In this document: piece by piece, positions 59,301 to 64,000 of the stretch
Layout: each line of letters begins with the position of its first letter
Numbering within the stretch: the stretch's first letter is position 1
Source of the DNA: Stenotrophomonas sp. NA06056
GTDB lineage: Bacteria > Pseudomonadota > Gammaproteobacteria > Xanthomonadales > Xanthomonadaceae
Length of the DNA stretch: 64,000 nt
NCBI RefSeq assembly: GCF_013364355.1
Contig: NZ_CP054931.1
Coordinates: 1,736,001 to 1,800,000, forward strand
Direction: 5' to 3'
The notes under the pieces: model-generated
Databases searched by the model: none
What the model was told of the DNA's origin: nothing
Seen by the model: the letters and a program-made list of their open reading frames with translations, nothing else
Made by a program: the position numbers and the translations under genes

Positions 59301-60957
59301 ACTCAACAACGTTGCCGCCAACGGAACGGTCAGCCAGGGCAGCTACAACGACGTCGGCACCGCCTTCGACGCAGTCAGCAATTCGCTGGCCAACGTTGCC
59401 GACCAGACCGATGACCTGGACAAGCGCGCCGTGAAGTACGACGTGGATGGGAGTGGCAACGTGGTCGATACCGTGACCCTCAGCGGTACCGGTGGTGCAC
59501 CGGTGAAAGTCACCAATGTCGCCGCTGGCAGCATCCTGGCGGGCAGCAGTGACGCCATCACCGGCGACCAGCTCTTCAGCACGCATCAGACGGTGGCCAG
59601 TTACTTCGGTGGCAGCACCGTGTACAACGGCAGCACCGGGCTGTGGACCGCGCCGACCTTCAACATCTCCACCATCGCCACCGATGGCACAATCACCGGC
59701 AACGACTACAGCAATGTCACCGCTGCGTTCTCCGCGGTGGATGGCTCGCTGCGGGTGCTCAACCAGCGCATCACCAATGGCGGCGGCAGCCCCTACCTGG
59801 CGGTGAACTCCACTGCTGCGGCGGCCACGGCCACCGGTGCTGAAGCACTGGCGGTCGGCCCTCAGGCAAGCGCAGCGGGTGCGGGCAGCGTGGCAGTCGG
59901 CAACGGTGCGAATGCCAGCGCCGGCAACAGTGTTGCGCTGGGCGCGGGTTCGGTGGCCAGCGTTGGCGCGCAGACCGGCTATACCGGTGCCTACGGTGCG
60001 GCTGGCGGCAGCAACTCGGCCGGCGAAGTGTCGGTCGGCAGCAGCGGCAGTGAGCGCAAGATCACCCATGTTGCCGATGGTTCCGACGACCACGACGCCA
60101 CCAACGTCGGCCAGCTGAAGAATGGCGTGAATTACGCCATCGATCAGTCCAAGTCCTACACCGACCAGAAGATCCAGAACATCACCAACGTGGCCGGAAG
60201 CTTCCGCGCCAACAACAGCAACAACCTGGCCGATCCGTCCGCCAGTGGCGCCAACTCCGCCGCGGGCGGTGCCGGCTCCACCGCTGCCGGGGCAAACTCG
60301 ACTGCACTGGGCAATGGATCGAAGGCGCAGGCCGACAACTCGGTGGCGCTGGGTGCAGGCTCGGTCGCCAACCGCGCCAATACGGTGTCGGTGGGAGCCG
60401 CTGGTGCCGAGCGCCAGGTGGTCAACGTCGCCGATGGCTCGCAGGCAACCGATGCGGTCAACGTGCGTCAGTTGCAGGCGTCGCAGCAGGGCACGATCCG
60501 CTATGACACCACCACCAACGGCACCACCAACTACAACAGCGTGACACTGGGCAGCACCAACAGTGGCCCGACCACGGTGCGCAACGTCGCCGCCGGCACC
60601 GCCGGTACTGACGCAGTCAATGTCGACCAGCTGAAGTCGGGCATGGCGCAGACCCTGGACTGGTCCAAGGCCTACACCGATGAGCGCATGGGCGGCTTCG
60701 AACGCGACCTGCGCAAGACCGACAACCGTGCCTCGGCCGGTATCGCCTCGGCGATGGCAACGGCCTCGCTGCCGCAGCCCAGTGAAGCCGGTCGCAACAT
60801 GGCCTCGATCGCCGCCGGCAGCTACAACGGCGAGTCCGGCGTGGCCCTGGGCATCTCCGGTGTGTCCGAGGGCGGGCGCTGGATCTACAAGTTCAGTGGT
60901 TCCACCAACAGCCGTGGCGAGGCCGGTGTGGCCGTCGGTGCCGGCATCCAGTGGTGA
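56386..60957 (+). CDS. Trimeric autotransporter adhesin (YadA-like)
   Basis: A 1523-residue type Vc secreted adhesin. It opens with an extended signal peptide (MNRIYRRVWNRQLNALVVAS...), cleaved near GPAAATES. Residues ~60-330 are an unusual Ala/Val-rich region, followed by a Gly/Leu/Asn-rich part (LGGLLNGVGTALNGVG). From ~600 come YadA-type head repeats (NSVALG, GAGASATAANSIAVGAGS) alternating with neck motifs of the form ERQVTNVAAGTATTDAVNL. The C-terminal stalk and 4-strand anchor (TDNRASAGIASAMATASLPQP...) end in AGIQW. GGGGG spaced before ATG 56386 fixes the start. The TpgA-like gene follows 62 bases later. Confidence 0.95.
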   Translation: MNRIYRRVWNRQLNALVVASELATGDSGGTAPRDRRASLLVPSTLALALLCVLASGPAAATESNQSLRDLQALAAKYTQPMPVKVDAEVALAAAARQAQANPAISANARVGLQLSTTSLPIVRDVLPATVQVKLAAGATPNQVPAPTLAADVRASVGAGNAAATHVDASLAANVTPAAQAPLGLSAKAAAKADVGIAGTPVTSVDAGTHVGAAVSATPSGLKAAVDGKVDSQLAVAGKHIEGQGQVGATAGVTLPAKEELPGDTDDRAVTAAFDAGVAGKVRVQGKDGEELVADRNLKLAGTATVGAQNSALGLGGLLNGVGTALNGVGTAVGSLLNGDLSGTVNNLGGAVGGLVGNTLGSLGLTSPSAIPPTSPKAPAASDPNAGLVIGTGGLVGGVTELLGPTTASLFGGTGYLSNGNLKLSTANVMQTYSTVNVLGLPVVNATPVGTTLNGLGGAVTGGSSHLTLIGGVTSDSYIYNINNGNPGGLLGLLLPKDSPAWAAKCLDIALADISCWAVNAAQDYQVLMGDGAYANGSKEVVIGANARHELPKVDANVAFPGAGANDPSDPTGVPTADYAARMGHSVVVGDSASGTANGQTLLGAESTSNQANSVALGYRSAALRGAQASYSAYGLTTAQVSAGEVSVGTAGGGERQITNLAAGSANTDAVNVAQLKGAISQIDAVSAAAVTYDLDGAGDPNYRRVTLGGGTGTTTIGNLAAGAVNATSSEAVNGAQLFASNDTMAKFFGGRAAFDPLTSTFTAPLFEISTISTGGAVASGLYDNVTDAFDAVDGSLVNLNTQINDIRNTGTKYLRVNSTGAEAVASGAESIAVGAGASATAANSIAVGAGSLADRANSVSIGAAGAERQVTNVAAGTATTDAVNLGQLQASEEGALRYDVNGDGSVNYGSATLGQAGTATTLRNLGPGQISAASSEAINGAQLFAANQTVATHLGGGAAVDANGVVTAPTYTLNNVAANGTVSQGSYNDVGTAFDAVSNSLANVADQTDDLDKRAVKYDVDGSGNVVDTVTLSGTGGAPVKVTNVAAGSILAGSSDAITGDQLFSTHQTVASYFGGSTVYNGSTGLWTAPTFNISTIATDGTITGNDYSNVTAAFSAVDGSLRVLNQRITNGGGSPYLAVNSTAAAATATGAEALAVGPQASAAGAGSVAVGNGANASAGNSVALGAGSVASVGAQTGYTGAYGAAGGSNSAGEVSVGSSGSERKITHVADGSDDHDATNVGQLKNGVNYAIDQSKSYTDQKIQNITNVAGSFRANNSNNLADPSASGANSAAGGAGSTAAGANSTALGNGSKAQADNSVALGAGSVANRANTVSVGAAGAERQVVNVADGSQATDAVNVRQLQASQQGTIRYDTTTNGTTNYNSVTLGSTNSGPTTVRNVAAGTAGTDAVNVDQLKSGMAQTLDWSKAYTDERMGGFERDLRKTDNRASAGIASAMATASLPQPSEAGRNMASIAAGSYNGESGVALGISGVSEGGRWIYKFSGSTNSRGEAGVAVGAGIQW

Positions 60958-61019
60958 TCGCCCGCGCCGGGTCGCAACGGCGACCCGGCGCAAAGGGCAA
61001 CGTCTACAGGGGGAATGAC

Positions 61020-61859
61020 ATGAAATCGCATTGCATCGCTCGCACCGGCCGCGTCGTCGCCACGCTCGGGCTGATCCTGGCGGCGGGGCTGCTGGTCGCC
61101 TGCCGCAGCCACGCACCGGCCGCAGACGGTCCCGCCGGCAGCACTGCCGTCACCTTCCCGGAGGCCAGCAAGGCATCGCTGAAGGAAGGCATCTATCCGG
61201 ATATCGCCGACCTGCGCCGGTTCGCGCCGGGCATGAGCAAGCGACAGCTCTATACGCTGCTCGGTACCCCGCATTTCAATGAAGGCATGTGGGGCGTGCG
61301 CGAGTGGAACTACCTGTTCAACTTCCGCACTGCGCAGGGCGCCGAATACTTCACCTGCCAGTTCCAGGTGCGCTTCGACAACAAGGGCATCGCCCAGGGC
61401 GGCTATTGGAAGCCTGAATCCTGCGCAGCAGTCCTCGACCCACCACGTCCGCCACCGCCGCCACCGTCACCGGCGCCGCTGCCGGAGCAGCCGCTGCGAC
61501 TCGCTGCCGATGCGCTGTTCGGGTTCGACAGTGCTGTGCTCAGTGCCAGCGGCCAGCAGGCAGTGCAGGGCGTGCTGGCGCAGGTGCGCGAGGCCAGCCA
61601 GGTGCAGTCGATCCAGGTGGTCGGCTACACCGACCGCATCGGCAGCGCGGCCTACAACCAGACACTGTCGCAGCGGCGCGCCGAGGCCGTGCGCATGGCC
61701 CTGGTACAGGGCGGTGTATCAGCGGCGAGCATCAGCGCTGAGGGGCGGGGCGCGGCGGAACCGCTGGTGCAGTGCGACCAGCGCAACCGGCGCGAACTGA
61801 TCGCCTGCCTGGCGCCCAACCGCCGGGTGCAGATCGCTGGCGTGGCCCGAGCGCACTGA
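61020..61859 (+). CDS. TpgA-like BamE/OmpA lipoprotein, adhesin partner
   Basis: A 279-residue lipoprotein (lipobox LLVAC, Cys28). Residues ~45-135 are a SmpA/OmlA (BamE-like) domain (IYPDIADLRRFAPGMSKRQLYTLLGTPHFNEG). A Pro-rich linker (PPRPPPPPPSPAP) leads to a C-terminal OmpA domain with the peptidoglycan-binding Asp and Arg in VVGYTDRIGS and SQRRAEAV. This two-domain order is that of TpgA, which stabilises the trimeric autotransporter AtaA in Acinetobacter by tying it to peptidoglycan. The same gene order here supports that role. GGGGGAA precedes the ATG. Confidence 0.85.
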   Translation: MKSHCIARTGRVVATLGLILAAGLLVACRSHAPAADGPAGSTAVTFPEASKASLKEGIYPDIADLRRFAPGMSKRQLYTLLGTPHFNEGMWGVREWNYLFNFRTAQGAEYFTCQFQVRFDNKGIAQGGYWKPESCAAVLDPPRPPPPPPSPAPLPEQPLRLAADALFGFDSAVLSASGQQAVQGVLAQVREASQVQSIQVVGYTDRIGSAAYNQTLSQRRAEAVRMALVQGGVSAASISAEGRGAAEPLVQCDQRNRRELIACLAPNRRVQIAGVARAH

Positions 61860-61980
61860 ATCCCCGCGCCGGGGCGTGCTCCGGCATCCCGTGTCCCCCC
61901 TGTTCTGCCGGCAGGACGTGGAAACGTCTCCCCCGTTTTCCACGCCTGCCGGTGGGCAGGTTTCTCCCCTGGTGCACCTG

Positions 61981-62271
61981 ATGAATGCCCAATTCCTGCC
62001 CTTGTCCATGAAGACGGAAGCCACTCTCAGCGTGTACGGCCAGCTTGGCAACCATGCGGTGGTGCGCATTCCCGGGCGCCGACTGCCGGGCCTGATCCTG
62101 CAGGCCGATACCGTCGCCGGCTTCCTCACTCAATTGCAGGAAGCGCAGGCTTGTCTGCGTAGCGGCCGCGCACAGCGCGCCGATGCCGAGCTGGACATGC
62201 TGGTCGACATGCTCGAGCAGTGGTACGCGTTGATCGAATCGCGCCTGGCCGATGCCGGCGAGGCCTTGTAG
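61981..62271 (+). CDS. Small protein, DUF6959-like
   Basis: A 96-residue protein (ATG 62008 gives 87). The core NHAVVRIPGRRLPGLILQADTVAGFL recalls DUF6959, small cytosolic proteins of unknown role with an R-x-PGRR-x-PG motif. The rest is a helical hairpin (AELDMLVDMLEQWYALIESRL). No good ribosome site upstream of either start, so coding is supported mainly by composition and family resemblance. Ends just before a strong hairpin. Confidence 0.55.
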   Translation: MNAQFLPLSMKTEATLSVYGQLGNHAVVRIPGRRLPGLILQADTVAGFLTQLQEAQACLRSGRAQRADAELDMLVDMLEQWYALIESRLADAGEAL

Positions 62272-62277
62272 AGAAGA

Positions 62278-62345
62278 GGGGACGGCGGGGATCAAGTCGT
62301 TTCCCGCACAGTCGGAGCATGAACGACTTGATCCCCTACGTCCCC
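62278..62345. terminator. Long bidirectional hairpin between convergent genes
   Basis: Perfect 15-bp arms at 62287-62301 and 62322-62336 (GGGGATCAAGTCGTT and its complement), plus a further 7 bp (GGGGACG at 62278-62284, CGTCCCC at 62339-62345) beyond a 2x2 internal loop, with a 20-base apical loop. Confidence 0.75.
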
Positions 62346-62355
62346 ATTTCTGGTG

Positions 62356-63183
62356 CTAGGCGCGGGCGCGGATCATCCAGCAGGCGGTCTCTACCCGCAC
62401 GCGATCACCTTCGATGAACGGTGCGAACGCGGTCAGTGCCTGTTGCAGCAGCGCATCTGCGCGTTCGGCGGGCAGCGCACGCAGGGCCAGACCCACGGGC
62501 CCAAGCTGGCCGACATAGCGGGCCAGTCCGTCACGGGTGAGGAAACAGGTCAGGTCCAGCGGCGATACGTCCACGTCCTGCCATCCGGCACGCTGCAGCA
62601 GCTGGCGCACCCGCTCGCCGTCGGCAAAGGCGAACTGTCCTGGTGCACCGGGCGCTCGCACTGGCAGCGTCAGCTGGTCTGCAAGGGCGCGCTCGGCAGT
62701 CGTCATGAATGGATTTTCCTGCGCGCTGCGCCAGGCGATGAAGCGCAGGCCTGCGCCCGCTTGGGCGGCACGGTGCAGGTTGGCGAAGGCGGCCGGCGTG
62801 TCCTCGAAGAACATTACCCCGAAGCGTGACTGGAGCCAGTTGTAGTGCGCCGTTGCGAAGGCATGGCGCTGCGCGTCGGCAACGATGAAGTCGATGTCGC
62901 GCCCGAGGGTGGCGGCACGTTGGCGGGCGAGGGCCAGCATCGGTGCCGAGATGTCCACGCCTGTGCAATGTGCGTCAGGACGCGCCGTGGCGGCGGTCAG
63001 GGTGCTGGCGCCGGTGCCACAGCCGATGTCCAGTAGTTCTGTGACAGTAGCCGGCAGTTCGTCGCGCAGGGCATCGGCCATCGGGTGGAACAGGCTGTCC
63101 AGCAGCGCCTGCTGCGCGACCCAGTTCTCGCCAGCGGGCCCGTTCCAGAGCGCGTTCTGATCAAGCGGGAGGGAATCGGTCAT
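62356..63183 (-). CDS. SAM-dependent methyltransferase
   Basis: A 275-residue class I methyltransferase. Motif I is LLDIGCGTGAST (SAM-binding), followed by the acidic Asp in HCTGVDISAPMLALARQRA and motif DIDFIVADAQRHAF. The central segment FGVMFFEDTPAAFANLHRAAQAGAGLRFIAWRS is close to arsenite- or small-molecule-type methyltransferases, but substrate is not clear. Start at MTDSLPLDQNALWNG. It diverges from a MerR gene with 64 bases between them, suggesting MerR control. Confidence 0.85.
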   Translation of the reverse strand: MTDSLPLDQNALWNGPAGENWVAQQALLDSLFHPMADALRDELPATVTELLDIGCGTGASTLTAATARPDAHCTGVDISAPMLALARQRAATLGRDIDFIVADAQRHAFATAHYNWLQSRFGVMFFEDTPAAFANLHRAAQAGAGLRFIAWRSAQENPFMTTAERALADQLTLPVRAPGAPGQFAFADGERVRQLLQRAGWQDVDVSPLDLTCFLTRDGLARYVGQLGPVGLALRALPAERADALLQQALTAFAPFIEGDRVRVETACWMIRARA

Positions 63184-63247
63184 GGGCTTGCCTTGCGCGG
63201 AGAGTGCGACCATGGTGGCGCCTGAAGCCCACTTGAGGTCAAGCACG

Positions 63248-63652
63248 ATGCAGGAACTGGATATCGGTGAGGTGGTGCGCCGCAGTGGCGTGCCGGCCTC
63301 GACCCTGCGCTACTACGAGCAGCTCGGCCTGCTGCAGGTGCTGGGGCGGCGCGGCCTGCGCCGGCAGTATCACGAACAGGTGCTGGAACGGCTGGCGCTG
63401 ATCGGCCTGGGGCAGTCTGCGGGTCTGTCGCTGCAGCAGATCGGCGCCGCGATGCCGCAGGGGGCAGGGCTCGCATTGGACCGCACGGCATTGCTGGCCC
63501 AGGCCGATGCGCTGCAGCGGCAGATACGCGGACTGCAGCGGGTGCAGGATCGGCTGCGGCGGGCTGCAGCCTGTCCACACGCAGACGATGCACGGCGCTG
63601 CGCCTCTTTCCGCAGATTGCTACGTGCGCAGCAGCGCGTGGCGCGTGCATGA
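63248..63652 (+). CDS. MerR-family transcriptional regulator
   Basis: A 134-residue regulator. The N-terminal winged helix is LDIGEVVRRSGVPASTLRYYEQLGLL, followed by RRQYHEQVLERLALIGLGQSAGLSLQQIGAAM. A coiled dimerisation helix ends with two cysteines in ACPHADDARRCASF, possibly a metal or redox sensor but not a match to SoxR's Fe-S spacing. Probably controls the divergent methyltransferase. Confidence 0.88.
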   Translation: MQELDIGEVVRRSGVPASTLRYYEQLGLLQVLGRRGLRRQYHEQVLERLALIGLGQSAGLSLQQIGAAMPQGAGLALDRTALLAQADALQRQIRGLQRVQDRLRRAAACPHADDARRCASFRRLLRAQQRVARA

Positions 63653-63655
63653 GCA

Positions 63656-63678
63656 GTAGATCCACGCCCTGCGTGGAT
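63656..63678 (+). repeat. SMAG palindrome
   Basis: GTAG plus an ATCCACGC/GCGTGGAT stem with a C in place of A at the loop, in the short gap between convergent genes. Confidence 0.75.
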
Positions 63679-63695
63679 GAACCGCCACCCCCCGC

Positions 63696-64000
63696 TCAAT
63701 CGCGGGTGCTGACTTCCCAGGTAGCGTGCAGCACGCCCGGCACCTGCTCCATCCGAGCCAGCACCACGTCCAGTTCGTCGGCGCTGACCGCGGTGCTGAC
63801 CAGCACTGCGATCACATCGGTAGGCGCATCGGCGTGCTCGACCAGCTGTACGTCGCCGACCGGGTACTGCGCTGCTTCCAGCACATCGACCAGACGCTCG
63901 CGCACGCGCGGCACCGCGTCAGCGTCCACGCTCAGGCGCACTTCGTAGGTCGCCTCGCTGGTGGCTTCGTTGATCGGAATGCGGTTGATCGCGTTCACCA
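63696..64000 (-). CDS. MgtC/SapB-family protein, C-terminal domain (cut by window edge)
   Basis: About 100 C-terminal residues; the frame is open to the right edge. The sequence INRIPINEATSEATYEVRLSV followed by an alpha/beta region (RVRERLVDVLEAAQYPVGDVQLVEH) fits the ACT-like C-terminal domain of long MgtC proteins, where INR-P-I follows the last membrane helix. It would be the second MgtC-family protein in this window; the short form at 7275 lacks this domain. Confidence 0.65.
   Translation of the reverse strand, partial: VNAINRIPINEATSEATYEVRLSVDADAVPRVRERLVDVLEAAQYPVGDVQLVEHADAPTDVIAVLVSTAVSADELDVVLARMEQVPGVLHATWEVSTRD

Noticed and set aside
56581..61116. A 1511-codon open frame on the minus strand over the adhesin gene
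   Set aside because: It has His/Arg/Gly-rich composition with no domain, mirrors the repetitive adhesin codons and has no ribosome site. It is a shadow typical of high-GC DNA.

Overview
The window is a high-GC gammaproteobacterial chromosome segment, most likely from the Stenotrophomonas maltophilia complex (Xanthomonadaceae). Three things point there: many short palindromes carrying a terminal GTAG (the SMAG repeat family of S. maltophilia); a secreted alpha-amino acid ester hydrolase that, from memory, is close to the Xanthomonas citri enzyme; and the mix of TonB-dependent receptor, quinone-linked lactate dehydrogenases and Tad pilus genes. I see no rRNA, tRNA, CRISPR array, insertion sequence or prophage.

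Layout. 1-7.7 kb: end of an MFS exporter, a SnoaL-like protein, the secreted ester hydrolase, a large exported protein of unknown function, an AraC regulator, an SDR dehydrogenase behind a palindromic operator, and an MgtC/SapB membrane protein. 7.7-13.2 kb: a lactate-utilisation operon lldP-lldR-lldD-dld preceded by two matching GntR-type operators. 13.3-22.5 kb: small exported proteins, an I78 protease inhibitor, CDP-diacylglycerol pyrophosphatase, a GNAT acetyltransferase, a TonB-dependent receptor, a lipoprotein, a chorismate-lyase-like exported protein and a deaminase-type amidohydrolase. 22.5-29.2 kb: two composite palindrome islands bracket a LysR regulator, an ankyrin lipoprotein, a secreted amidohydrolase and a LysR/MFS divergent pair. 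29.2-33 kb: a NarL-type response regulator and a propeller sensor kinase. 33.4-39.8 kb: six overlapping or abutting genes (AraC regulator, isochorismatase-like hydrolase, DoxX, amidohydrolase with a His-rich tail, AlgE-like barrel, MFS exporter), which look like one coupled operon of unknown substrate. 39.9-42.1 kb: chloroperoxidase-type hydrolase and small exported proteins.

42.2-54 kb is a complete Tad (Flp pilus) locus on the minus strand: flp, tadV, tadE, cpaB, cpaC, tadZ, tadA, tadB, tadC, tadD, a DUF3613 gene and tadG. An AraC regulator diverges from flp across an AT-rich control region. After a third palindrome island comes a 1523-residue trimeric autotransporter adhesin followed by a BamE/OmpA two-domain lipoprotein resembling TpgA, the partner of Acinetobacter AtaA. 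The 42-62 kb stretch is therefore an adhesion and biofilm region with two independent surface systems. The window ends with a methyltransferase/MerR divergent pair and the C-terminus of a second MgtC-family protein.

The most unusual signal is non-coding: three islands (about 22.52-23.24, 28.68-29.24 and 55.64-56.22 kb). Each is built from two inverted copies of a long stem-loop (about 26-bp arms, usually a 52-nt loop). Hexanucleotide tracts lie outside the copies and SMAG palindromes between them. The arm sequence changes between islands in a way that keeps the stem paired.
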